Made by a program: the position numbers and the translations under genes | DNA from: Actinomycetospora straminea | GTDB taxonomy: Bacteria; Actinomycetota; Actinomycetes; Mycobacteriales; Pseudonocardiaceae | Length of the DNA: 64,000 nt | Assembly (NCBI RefSeq): GCF_028737255.1 | Contig: NZ_JAQZAN010000016.1 | Coordinates: 1 to 64,000, forward strand | Direction of reading: 5' to 3' | Shown here: positions 17,656 to 25,330 of the stretch, piece after piece | Position numbering within the stretch: the first letter of the stretch is position 1 | Layout: the number at the start of each line of letters is the position of its first letter | The notes under the pieces: generated by a model | Told to the model about the DNA's origin: nothing | Databases searched by the model: none | What the model saw: the letters and a program-made list of their open reading frames with translations, nothing else

Positions 17656-18681
17656 GTGGTGGAGACGGAGCGGCGCATCGCCCTGACCGGGATCAAGCCC
17701 AGCGGCGAGCCGCACCTGGGGAACTTCGTCGGCGCGATCCGGCCGGCGCTCGAACTGGCGCGCACGGCGGAGTTCGAGTCGCGGTACTTCATCGCCGACG
17801 AGCACGCGCTCACCGGCACGCCGGCGTCGGGCGACGTCGCCGCGTGGACCCGCTCGGTCGCCGCGACGTGGATCGCCGCCGGCCTCGACCCCGAGCGCAC
17901 GGTCTTCTACAAGCAGTCCGACGTCCCCGAGACCTTCGAGCTGACGTGGATCCTGTCCTGCGTCACGGGCAAGGGGCTGATGAACCGCGCCCACGCCTAC
18001 AAGGCCGCGCGCGACCGGAACGCCGCCGCCGGCGAGGAGCCCGACGCCGGGGTCAACCTGGGTCTCTACAACTACCCGGTGCTCATGGCCGCGGACATCC
18101 TGGTCATGCAGTCCGACCTCGTTCCGGTGGGCCGCGACCAGCTCCAGCACGTCGAGATCGCCGCCGACGTCGCGGGCAGCTTCAACCACCGCTACGGCGA
18201 CGTGTTCCGCCTGACCGTCCCCGAGGCCGTCGTGCCGCCCGAGACCACCGGGCACACGCTGCCCGGGCTCGACGGCCGCAAGATGAGCAAGTCCTACGAC
18301 AACTACATCCCGCTCTTCCTGCCCGCGCCGCAGCTCAAGAAGCTGGTGCGCCGCATCCCGACCGACTCGACGCCGGTGGAGGCGCCGAAGGACCCGGACT
18401 CGTCGGCGGTGTTCCAGATCCTCGCCCAGTTCGCCGAGCCCGACGTCGTCGCGGACACCCGCAAGCGGCTCGAGGCCGGCGGCGTCGGGTGGGGTGAGCT
18501 GAAGAACCAGCTCGCCGAGGTGCTGGAGGCGCAGCTCGGGCCGCTGCGGGCGCGCTACGAGGAGCTCGTCGCCCCGGACAGCGAGCTGGACGCGATCCTC
18601 GCCCGCGGCGGCGAGGTCGCCCGCGAGCAGGCGTCGCGGGTGCTGCGCGGGGTGCGCCGCGCGGTGGGCGTCGAGGTCTGA
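17656..18681 (+). CDS. trpS: Tryptophan--tRNA ligase
   Basis: This 341-residue class I aminoacyl-tRNA synthetase charges tRNA-Trp. It begins with ALTGIKPSGEPHLGNFVGAI, which contains the HIGH-type nucleotide motif HLGN. It carries the KMSKS loop in GRKMSKSYDN near residue 208. The binding residues in the Rossmann core and the C-terminal helical domain are present, and length is typical. GTG at 17656 sits 7 bases after a TAGGCT box and lacks a ribosome site, so leaderless initiation is likely. GTG 17650 or 17659 would also be possible. Confidence 0.96.
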   Translation: MVETERRIALTGIKPSGEPHLGNFVGAIRPALELARTAEFESRYFIADEHALTGTPASGDVAAWTRSVAATWIAAGLDPERTVFYKQSDVPETFELTWILSCVTGKGLMNRAHAYKAARDRNAAAGEEPDAGVNLGLYNYPVLMAADILVMQSDLVPVGRDQLQHVEIAADVAGSFNHRYGDVFRLTVPEAVVPPETTGHTLPGLDGRKMSKSYDNYIPLFLPAPQLKKLVRRIPTDSTPVEAPKDPDSSAVFQILAQFAEPDVVADTRKRLEAGGVGWGELKNQLAEVLEAQLGPLRARYEELVAPDSELDAILARGGEVAREQASRVLRGVRRAVGVEV

Positions 18682-18722
18682 CGCCTCGGGTCAGGCCGGG
18701 GCAGGCCGGGATCGGCCCGGGA

Positions 18723-19022
18723 TCAGCCCAGGGTGGCGCGGTCGGCGGGTGCCGCGCGGCGTGGCGCCGGCAGGTCGGCCGGCGCGTCCCAGTCCCCGAG
18801 GCGCTCGAGCTCCTCGAGCGTCTCGGGGACGTCGGGCAGCTCGCCGACCCACAGGCGCAGCGGGCCGGTGTCGAGGGGGCGCAGGGCACCCTCGGGGTCG
18901 GTGGCCTGGGCGCGGCGGCGCAGCCACGTCCCGAGCGCCAGCGCGGTGACCACCGAGGCGACACACCACACGACGACCAGGACGGCGACCCACACGAGCA
19001 CCGGCACGAGCACCTCCGACAT
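18723..19022 (-). CDS. Small single-pass membrane protein, unknown function
   Basis: This 99-residue protein begins with one hydrophobic helix (about residues 3-33, EVLVPVLVWVAVLVVVWCVA...). A polar cytoplasmic tail follows, containing LRLWVGELPDVPETLEELERL. I do not recognise a family. I chose ATG at 19022 because it places the membrane segment at the N-terminus. An upstream GTG at 19064 would add 14 residues. It lies downstream of, and converges on, trpS. Confidence 0.6.
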   Translation of the reverse strand: MSEVLVPVLVWVAVLVVVWCVASVVTALALGTWLRRRAQATDPEGALRPLDTGPLRLWVGELPDVPETLEELERLGDWDAPADLPAPRRAAPADRATLG

Positions 19023-19243
19023 CGGGGAGCGGAACGCGGTGACCGAGCGTGCCCGGGGGACCACCGCGTGCGTTGCCCTGAGGATGACATCCCCGAGGTG
19101 CCGCCAGGGCCCTTGTCACTCGATCGGACGTCCCGACTCCGACCGTCGGGCGCACTTCGGCGACCATCTGCGGCGCTTGACGACCGTTCGACGCCCCGTT
19201 CGAGCCGTTCGTCGCGCAGATGCCTTCGTCGCTGAACGGGTTC

Positions 19244-19678
19244 TCAGGTCGCCTCCAGCGCAGCGGCGATACGCCCGGCAACAGCAGCCGACTCGTCCGG
19301 GGAGCCGTACGGGTGCCGGGGTCCGAGGAAGAACCGGAGCCCGTCCTTGGGCCGGCGCGGGATGACGTGCAGGTGCAGGTGCGGCACGGACTGGCTGATG
19401 ATGTTGTTGATCATGATGAGCGAGCCCGGCGCCTCCATCGCGGACTCCACCGCCCGCTCCAGGCGCTGGGCCAGGGCGAAGAAGTCCGCGACCTCGTCCG
19501 GCGGCAGGTCGGCCAGGGTCGTGACGTGGGTGCGCGGGACGAGCAGGGTGTGCCCGTGGAACACCGGCGAAGTGTCCAGGAACGCCGTCGTGGCCGGTCC
19601 GTCGTGGACGACGTCGGCCGGCGCGTCCCCGGCGACGACCGCGCAGAAGGCGCAGGGCTTGGTCGGGCGCGGGGGCAC
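19244..19678 (-). CDS. HIT-family nucleotide hydrolase/transferase
   Basis: This 144-residue histidine-triad protein hydrolyses or transfers nucleotides from phosphoramidate or dinucleoside substrates. It opens with CAFCAVVAG (zinc-type CxxC), has FLDTSPVFHGHTLLVPRTHV in the core and the catalytic triad HLHLHVIPR near residue 99. I chose GTG at 19678, just before the conserved PPRPTKPCAFC. A CAGGCT box at 19685-19690 lies 6 bases upstream, fitting leaderless initiation. It is divergent from the amidotransferase gene. Confidence 0.9.
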   Translation of the reverse strand: MPPRPTKPCAFCAVVAGDAPADVVHDGPATTAFLDTSPVFHGHTLLVPRTHVTTLADLPPDEVADFFALAQRLERAVESAMEAPGSLIMINNIISQSVPHLHLHVIPRRPKDGLRFFLGPRHPYGSPDESAAVAGRIAAALEAT

Positions 19679-19684
19679 GGGACG

Positions 19685-19690
19685 AGCCTG
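19685..19690 (-). promoter_or_regulatory. Putative -10 box, leaderless HIT gene
   Basis: CAGGCT on the minus strand lies 6 bases before the GTG at 19678. Confidence 0.4.
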
Positions 19691-19761
19691 GCAGGCGCCC
19701 CGGCGGGGGTGATGCCGGGCCCCCGGGGACGCACACGGGGTGCCGGCGCGTTGTGAGGTGC

Positions 19762-20496
19762 ATGGGTGCACCGAGGTTGTTGGTGATCGGTCACGAGGTC
19801 TCGCCGGAGACCGTGCTCGTCCAGGCGGGTTCGTTGGCGAGCTGGGCGGCCGACCGCGGCGTGGAGATCGTGCCGGGCGTGGCGGGGCAGCCGCTGCCCG
19901 CGCCCTCGGAGGTCGACGCCGTGGCCGTGCTCGGCTCGGTCCGGGGCGCGTGGGACGACGACGTGCCCTGGCTCGCCGACGAGATCGCCTACCTGCGGGG
20001 CGTCATCGCCGCCGACGTCCCGGTGCTCGGCATCTGCTTCGGCGGGCAGCTCCTCGCGCGCGTGCTCGGCGGCACGGCCCACCCCGCCGACGGTCGCCAC
20101 GAGCACGGCTGGCGCGAGATCACCACCGCCGCGCCCGACGTCGTCGCCCCCGGGCCGTGGATGGAGTTCCACTTCGACAGCTTCACCCCGCCGCCGGGCG
20201 CGGAGGTGCTCGCGTGGTCCGAGCGCTGCACCCAGGCGTTCCGCGACGGTGCGCACCTCGGGGTGCAGTTCCACCCCGAGATCACGCCCACCGAGCTCGA
20301 GACGTGGGTGGCGCGGTGGACCGGCACGCCGCTCGAGGCGCGCCTGCCCGAGCTCGGCGTCGACGTCGACGCGCTGCGGGCCGAGACGGCCGCGCGCGCC
20401 GAGGCCTCGCGCGCCACGAGCTGGGTCCTGTTCGACGCCTTCGCCGCGCGCACGGGTCTGGTCGCCGGTGACGTCGCCGCGGACGCGGCCCGGTGA
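19762..20496 (+). CDS. Type 1 glutamine amidotransferase-like protein
   Basis: This 244-residue protein of the class I GATase fold has a nucleophile elbow with Cys in LGICFGGQLLARVLGG and His-Glu in VQFHPEITPTE. It resembles GMP-synthase-like glutamine amidotransferases that stand alone and may deglutamylate small molecules. The start is uncertain: ATG 19762 or GTG 19753, neither with good spacing to GAGG. The stop overlaps the GTG of the luciferase-like gene (GTGA), so they form an operon. Confidence 0.85.
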   Translation: MGAPRLLVIGHEVSPETVLVQAGSLASWAADRGVEIVPGVAGQPLPAPSEVDAVAVLGSVRGAWDDDVPWLADEIAYLRGVIAADVPVLGICFGGQLLARVLGGTAHPADGRHEHGWREITTAAPDVVAPGPWMEFHFDSFTPPPGAEVLAWSERCTQAFRDGAHLGVQFHPEITPTELETWVARWTGTPLEARLPELGVDVDALRAETAARAEASRATSWVLFDAFAARTGLVAGDVAADAAR

Positions 20497-21407
20497 CCGC
20501 GGCGGAGATGAAGGTCCGCATCGGCATCGGTGCCGGGCCCTCGCGGCACGACCCGGCCGCGGCCACGCTCGAGCTCGTCGACGGGTGCGAGGCCCGGGAC
20601 ATCGACTCGGTGTGGTTCCCCGACCGCATCGCCGCACCCGCCGTCGAACCCCTCATCGCGCTCGGGTGGGCGGCGGGCCGCACGCGCTCGCTCAAGCTCG
20701 GCACCGGCGTCGTCGTGCTCCCGGGCCGCAACCCCGCCGTGGTCGCCGCCCAGCTCGCCTCGCTGGCCGCGCTCGCGCCCCGGCGCATCCTGCCGGTGTT
20801 CGGCCTGCGCCCCGCCACCGCCGCCGAGCGGACCGTCTACCCGGTGCCCGGCCCGCGTGCGGCGGTGTTCGAGGAGGCCCTCACCGTCGTGCGCCGCCTG
20901 CTCACCGAGGAGTCGGTGACGTTCCAGGGCCGCTTCTTCGACCTCGACGGGGCCGTCGTCGAGCCCCGCCCGGCGCGGCCGCTGGACCTGTGGCTCGGCG
21001 GGCTCGTGCCGGCCGCGCTGGAACGGGTGGGGCGCCTGGGCGACGGGTGGCTCGCCTCGTTCGTCACGCCTGCCGAGGCCGGCGCGGCCCGCGCGACGAT
21101 CGCCGCCGCGGCCGCCGACGCCGGGCGCGAGGTGGAGGACGACCACTACGGCACCAACCTGCTCGTCCTGCCGCCCGGCACGTCGGACGCCGACGCGGAC
21201 CGCGCCCGAGCCGCATCGGTCCACCGGCGCCCCGAGCTCGACCCGCACGACCTCGTCGCCGACGGGTGGGAGGACGCGCGCCGCCGGGTCGGGCGCTTCG
21301 TCGACGAGGGCATCACGAAGTTCGTGGTGCGCCCGGCCGTCGCCCCCGCCTCGTGGCCGTCGTTCCTCGACGAGTTCGCCGAGCACCTCGTGCCGCTGGA
21401 GACCTAG
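20493..21407 (+). CDS. LLM-class (luciferase-like) flavin/F420 oxidoreductase
   Basis: This 304-residue TIM-barrel protein belongs to the luciferase-like monooxygenase superfamily, which uses FMN or F420. Signs are IDSVWFPDRI near residue 37, LKLGTGVVVLPGRNPAVVAAQLASL, RFFDLDGAVVEPRPA and PLDLWLGGLVPAALERVGRLGDGWLA. Its GTG overlaps the amidotransferase stop, so it is translated in tandem. Its TAG stop shares CTAG with the convergent PPOX gene. Substrate is unknown. The frequency of PPOX and LLM proteins here suggests an F420-using organism. Confidence 0.88.
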   Translation: MTAAEMKVRIGIGAGPSRHDPAAATLELVDGCEARDIDSVWFPDRIAAPAVEPLIALGWAAGRTRSLKLGTGVVVLPGRNPAVVAAQLASLAALAPRRILPVFGLRPATAAERTVYPVPGPRAAVFEEALTVVRRLLTEESVTFQGRFFDLDGAVVEPRPARPLDLWLGGLVPAALERVGRLGDGWLASFVTPAEAGAARATIAAAAADAGREVEDDHYGTNLLVLPPGTSDADADRARAASVHRRPELDPHDLVADGWEDARRRVGRFVDEGITKFVVRPAVAPASWPSFLDEFAEHLVPLET

Positions 21408-21832
21408 ACGCCGCGGCTGCCCAGCACACGGGTCAGCGCGATCTCCAGGACCACCCGCTGCGGGTTCTCCCGCGGCACCCGGTAGCGCTGCGCGTAGCGG
21501 TGCTCGGCGTCGGCCACGGCGTCCGGAGCGTCACGGACCACCGCGAGCCCCTCGAGCGTCGACCACCGCCGCCCGTCGACCTGCGTGACGGCCACGCGCG
21601 CCCCGTCCTCCCCCGCCGCCCGCACGTGACGCGCCTTCGCGCTCGTGCCCGAGGTGATGACGCGCGCGATCGCCGTGTCGAGGTCGAGCACGGCGCCCAC
21701 GGGCACGACGTGCGGCGAGCCGTCCCGGCGCAGCGTGGCCAGGGTGCAGAGGTGGCGCTCGGTCCAGAACTGCGCGAACTCCTCGCCCCGCGCGCGCAGG
21801 TCGGCCGGGCTGACGGTGGGTGTCGGGCTCAC
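21404..21832 (-). CDS. PPOX-class F420-dependent oxidoreductase
   Basis: This 142-residue split-barrel protein begins with a short helical segment. LCTLATLRRDGSPHVVPVGA and the cofactor-phosphate stretch ITSGTSAKARHVRAAGEDG near residues 60-78 follow. The GTSxK pattern is typical of the F420-binding FDOR-B group. The GTG start at 21832 has a CACGAT-like box upstream but no clear ribosome site. It converges exactly on the luciferase-like gene, with overlapping CTAG stops. Confidence 0.85.
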   Translation of the reverse strand: MSPTPTVSPADLRARGEEFAQFWTERHLCTLATLRRDGSPHVVPVGAVLDLDTAIARVITSGTSAKARHVRAAGEDGARVAVTQVDGRRWSTLEGLAVVRDAPDAVADAEHRYAQRYRVPRENPQRVVLEIALTRVLGSRGV

Positions 21833-21866
21833 CCGTCGATCGTGCCGCCCCGCCGCCGGCGGCCGC

Positions 21867-24038
21867 TCACCCGCCCGGCGTCGGCGAGCGCGTCACGGTG
21901 CCGGCGAGCCAGGCCCAGAACCGGGGATCCATGGGCGACGTGGTGGGGATGACCATCTGCGGGTCGGTCTCGGCCGCCTCGCTGGAGTCCGAGCCGGAGT
22001 CCGAGTCGGAGCCGGACTCCGAGCTGGTGCTCGAGCCGGAGTCCGAGCCGTTGTCCCTGCTCTCGCCGTTGACGTTCGAGCCGTCGCTCGCGGAGTCGCT
22101 CTCGCCCGCGGCGGTGGTTCGCCGCGACGTGGGGCCGGAGCTCCCCCCGGAGTCCGAGGAATCGGAGGAGTCGGAGGCCTCCTCGGCCGCGGAGCGTTCG
22201 GTCGAGCGCCGCGTGGTCGGGTCCGCCGACTCGTCGTCCGCCGTCGGCCGCGTGCTCGGGTCGGACGAGGAGTCCGAGGAGGATTCGCTGGACGACTCGC
22301 CCGACGACTCCTCGGGCGCCTCGGTGGTCGTCCGCGCCCGCGTCGGCTCGACCGTCACGTCCTCGTCGGCGGCCGAGGAGCCCGAGGTGGTGCTGGCCGG
22401 CGCCGAGCGCTCGTCCGCGTCGGCCTCGTCCGTGGGCAGGAGCGAGCCGGAGTCGCCGTCCTCGGTCGCCGTGGCCGGGTTCCGGGTGGTCAGCGAGGCA
22501 CCGGTGGTCGGGTCGACCGTGGTGGTCGTGCCCGTGGACGGGTCGGTGGTCGTGGTGACGCCGGTGGACGGGTCGGTCGTGGTGGTCGGCTCCTCGGAGC
22601 CGCCCCGTCGGTCCTGCCCGGCGTCCGGCTGCTCGGTCGCGTCCGAGGGCAGGGGCCAGCCCTCGGGCGTGGTGCTGGGCAGGCTGCGGGCGGCGGCGCC
22701 GCCGGGCTCCGTGGTGGCACCCGTCGCGGCCCCGGTGGACGCGTCCGCGTCGTCGGCGGGCTGCCCGTAGGTGGGCCAGCCCTCGGGCGTCGAGGCGGGC
22801 GCCTCCGCGTCGGTCGGGAGCTCGAGGGTGGGCCCCCCGGTGGTCGTCGGCGGCGCCGCCTCGTCCGTGGTGGTGCGGGCCGGGCCGGCCGCCGGCTCGT
22901 CCGCCCCGTCGTCCGCGGGCGCGCGCCGGGCCGGGGGCTGCTCGGGCTCGTCGGGCTCGTCCCCGCCGGGCAGGAGGTCGGGCAGCAGGCCGCCGTCGCC
23001 CCGCTCCTCGCCGCGGCCACCGTCGTCGCCGCCGCCCCGGCCGTCGCCGGCACCGCCACCAGCACCACCGCCGGCACCGCCGCCGTTGCCGCCGCCCTCG
23101 CCGCGGTCACCGCCGCGTCCCGGGGCGCCGTCGTCGCCGGCCGCGGGGCCACCGCCACCGCCGTTGCCACCGCCGTTGCCGCCAGGGGCACCGCCGCCGT
23201 TGCCGCCGCCGCCGTTGCCCCCGGGCAGGAGGTCGGGCAGCAGGCCGCCGTCGCCGCCGCGGTCACCACCCCGGTCACCACCCCGGTCACCACCCCGGTC
23301 ACCACCCCGGTCACCACCCCGGTCAACGCCGGCGCCCCCGCCCCGGCCGTCGGGTGACCCGGTCGGCTCGTCGCGCGTGGGGTCGGGCAGCAGCGGGAGG
23401 TCGAGCACCGGACCGGGGTCCTCGGCCGTCGGTGTCCCGCGCGGCACGGTGGGCTCGGTAGCGGCGTCGCCACCCGGGGCGTCCGGCACCGTCGGCTCGG
23501 CCGGCGCGGGCGGGCTGCCGGCGCCGGGCAGCGGCTGCGGGGCGAGGCTCGGGACGAGCTCGTCGAAGCCCGGCGGCGGCGTCACGGGCTGCTCGGCGCC
23601 GGGGAACGCGGGCTCGCCGGGTGCGGACGACGCCGTGCCCAGCGCGCGCGACCCCGGCAGCGGGATCGGCGTCAGCGGCGGGGCGACGTCGTCGGGCAGC
23701 GCCGGCTCGGGCGGAGCGTCGGGGAGGGCGTCGGGGAGGGCGTCGGGGAGGGCCAGGGGCGCACCGCCGGGGTCGTCGGCGGAGGGCGCGCCGGACTCGG
23801 CGGTGCCCTCGGCGGTGTCGGCGGGCTGCTCGGAGGTGGTCGGGGCGTCGGTCGCGTTGCCGGTGAGACCCGCGGCGTCGTCGCGGGGGCCCGGGACCAC
23901 CGCGGTGCCCAGGCCGAGGAGCGCAGCCACGAGCGCCACCGCGAACAGCGACGTGATCACGATGTTGCGCGGCGTGCGGAACGGCCACGGTCGCGGACGC
24001 GGTGCCGGATTCCAGCCTCGGGACGAGGTGGACGGCAT
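21867..24038 (-). CDS. Large low-complexity membrane-anchored surface protein
   Basis: This 723-residue protein has a short basic cytoplasmic N-terminus and one membrane helix near residues 25-50 (NIVITSLFAVALVAALLGLGTA). A very long disordered exterior follows. It contains LPDALPDALPDAPPEP, six RGGD units, two GGLLPDLLPGG modules flanking Gly/Asn-rich runs, two TPEGWP motifs, TTTTDPSTG repeats and a final Ser/Asp-rich stretch. The C-terminus DPQMVIPTTSPMDPRFWAWL is less repetitive and may be the functional end. No catalytic domain is seen. ATG at 24038 follows a good AAGGGGG site. Function is unknown; a cell-envelope role is inferred. Confidence 0.7.
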   Translation of the reverse strand: MPSTSSRGWNPAPRPRPWPFRTPRNIVITSLFAVALVAALLGLGTAVVPGPRDDAAGLTGNATDAPTTSEQPADTAEGTAESGAPSADDPGGAPLALPDALPDALPDAPPEPALPDDVAPPLTPIPLPGSRALGTASSAPGEPAFPGAEQPVTPPPGFDELVPSLAPQPLPGAGSPPAPAEPTVPDAPGGDAATEPTVPRGTPTAEDPGPVLDLPLLPDPTRDEPTGSPDGRGGGAGVDRGGDRGGDRGGDRGGDRGGDRGGDGGLLPDLLPGGNGGGGNGGGAPGGNGGGNGGGGGPAAGDDGAPGRGGDRGEGGGNGGGAGGGAGGGAGDGRGGGDDGGRGEERGDGGLLPDLLPGGDEPDEPEQPPARRAPADDGADEPAAGPARTTTDEAAPPTTTGGPTLELPTDAEAPASTPEGWPTYGQPADDADASTGAATGATTEPGGAAARSLPSTTPEGWPLPSDATEQPDAGQDRRGGSEEPTTTTDPSTGVTTTTDPSTGTTTTVDPTTGASLTTRNPATATEDGDSGSLLPTDEADADERSAPASTTSGSSAADEDVTVEPTRARTTTEAPEESSGESSSESSSDSSSDPSTRPTADDESADPTTRRSTERSAAEEASDSSDSSDSGGSSGPTSRRTTAAGESDSASDGSNVNGESRDNGSDSGSSTSSESGSDSDSGSDSSEAAETDPQMVIPTTSPMDPRFWAWLAGTVTRSPTPGG
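23261..23332. repeat. 12-bp tandem repeat
   Basis: Five perfect copies and a partial sixth of GGTCACCACCCC encode RGGD repeats in the low-complexity surface protein. The copies are contiguous with no spacers, so this is a slippage repeat and not a CRISPR. Confidence 0.85.
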
Positions 24039-24171
24039 GCAACCCCCTTCGAAACCAGCCCGCCCCCGACAGCGGTCCGCGACCCCACGGCCCCGGAGAT
24101 CCGTACGGTACGCCGTGCGTGTGTCCGCGGTCAGCCGTTTGGTGAGGCCCGCGGAGATTCCGACAGGCACC

Positions 24172-25311
24172 ATGGAGGGCGTGGGTGTCGAGCCCGGGGA
24201 GCGCGTCGTCGCGCGGACCCCGACGCAGCGTCGGCCGAGCCCACACCTCGATCTGGATCTGGCCGCCGTGCGCCGTGCCTATCGCGCGATGCGCGCCGCG
24301 CTGCCCGGGATCGAGCTCTGCTACGCCGTCAAGGCGAACCCCCACCCCGACGTGCTGGCCCTCCTCGTCGCCGAGGGCGCATCGTTCGACCTCGCCAGCG
24401 TCGGCGAGCTCGACCTCTGCCTGCTCGCCGGGGCGACCCCGGCGGGGCTGTCCTGGGGCAACCCCGTGAAGAAGGTCACGGACGTGCGCGCGGCCCGCGC
24501 CGCCGGCGTCACCCGCTTCACCACCGACGCCCCCGCCGACGTCGACCTCCTCGCTCGCGAGGTCCCGGGCGCCGCGGTCGGGGTCCGGCTCGCGGTCGGC
24601 GACGACGGGTCCGCGACGCCGTTCGCCGGCAAGTTCGGCGCGGGCGAGGACGAGGCCGTCGCCCTCCTCGAGCAGGCGCGCGCCGGGGGCCTCGACGCGG
24701 CCGGCGTCGGCTTCCACGTCGGTTCCCAGCAGAGCGACCCCCGCGCGTGGGCGCGCGCGATCGACACCGCCGCGCGCGTCGCCGCCCGCCTCGGCGAGCA
24801 CGCGCCCCGGGAGCTCAACCTCGGCGGCGGCTTCCCCACCCCGCACGCCGGCTCCCCGACCCCCGACGTCGACGCCTGCGCGGCCGCGATCCGCGAGGCC
24901 CTCGCCACCCACGCCGCGTGGTGGCGGCCGCGCGCGTTTGCCGAGCCCGGCCGCGCCCTCGTCGCGGACGCGGGTGTGCTGCGCGCCGAGGTCGTCCTGG
25001 TCACCGAGCGCGCCGGGCGCCGCTGGGTCTACCTCGACGTCGGCCGCTACCAGGGCCTCGCCGAGACCGAGGGCGAGATGATCGTCTACCGGCTGCGTAC
25101 GCCGGGCCGTGACGGGGAAACCGGGCCGGTCGTGCTCGCCGGACCGACCTGCGACGGCGACGACGTCCTCTACCGCCACGCCGACGTGCGCCTGCCCCTC
25201 GACCTCGCGCCCGGCGACGTCGTCGAGTTCCTCGGCACCGGCGCGTACACGGCGAGCTACGCCTCGGTGGGCTTCAACGGCCTGCCTCCCCTGCCCACGT
25301 ACACGACCTGA
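24172..25311 (+). CDS. Fold-type III PLP decarboxylase, ornithine-decarboxylase-like
   Basis: This 379-residue alanine-racemase-fold decarboxylase has the Schiff-base Lys54 in CYAVKANPHPD and the phosphate-binding LNLGGGFP region. FHVGSQQ and the C-terminal GPTCDGDDVLYR with the active-site Cys-Asp are present. The pattern fits ornithine or related basic amino acid decarboxylases better than diaminopimelate decarboxylase. The next gene encodes SpeD-SpeE, so the expected product is putrescine or a related diamine. I use ATG at 24172, but GTG at 24115, five bases after TACGGT, could be a leaderless start adding 19 residues. It is divergent from the surface-protein gene. Confidence 0.85.
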   Translation: MEGVGVEPGERVVARTPTQRRPSPHLDLDLAAVRRAYRAMRAALPGIELCYAVKANPHPDVLALLVAEGASFDLASVGELDLCLLAGATPAGLSWGNPVKKVTDVRAARAAGVTRFTTDAPADVDLLAREVPGAAVGVRLAVGDDGSATPFAGKFGAGEDEAVALLEQARAGGLDAAGVGFHVGSQQSDPRAWARAIDTAARVAARLGEHAPRELNLGGGFPTPHAGSPTPDVDACAAAIREALATHAAWWRPRAFAEPGRALVADAGVLRAEVVLVTERAGRRWVYLDVGRYQGLAETEGEMIVYRLRTPGRDGETGPVVLAGPTCDGDDVLYRHADVRLPLDLAPGDVVEFLGTGAYTASYASVGFNGLPPLPTYTT

Positions 25312-25330
25312 CACCCGAGAGAAGGTGGAG

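Noticed and set aside
23261-23332. CRISPR-like array of short direct repeats
   Set aside because: Units are 12 bases, contiguous and without spacers, and are in frame in a coding sequence as RGGD repeats.
24172-25311. Diaminopimelate decarboxylase (lysA) identity
   Set aside because: The GPTCDGDD site and the neighbouring SpeD-SpeE gene fit ornithine-type decarboxylation better.
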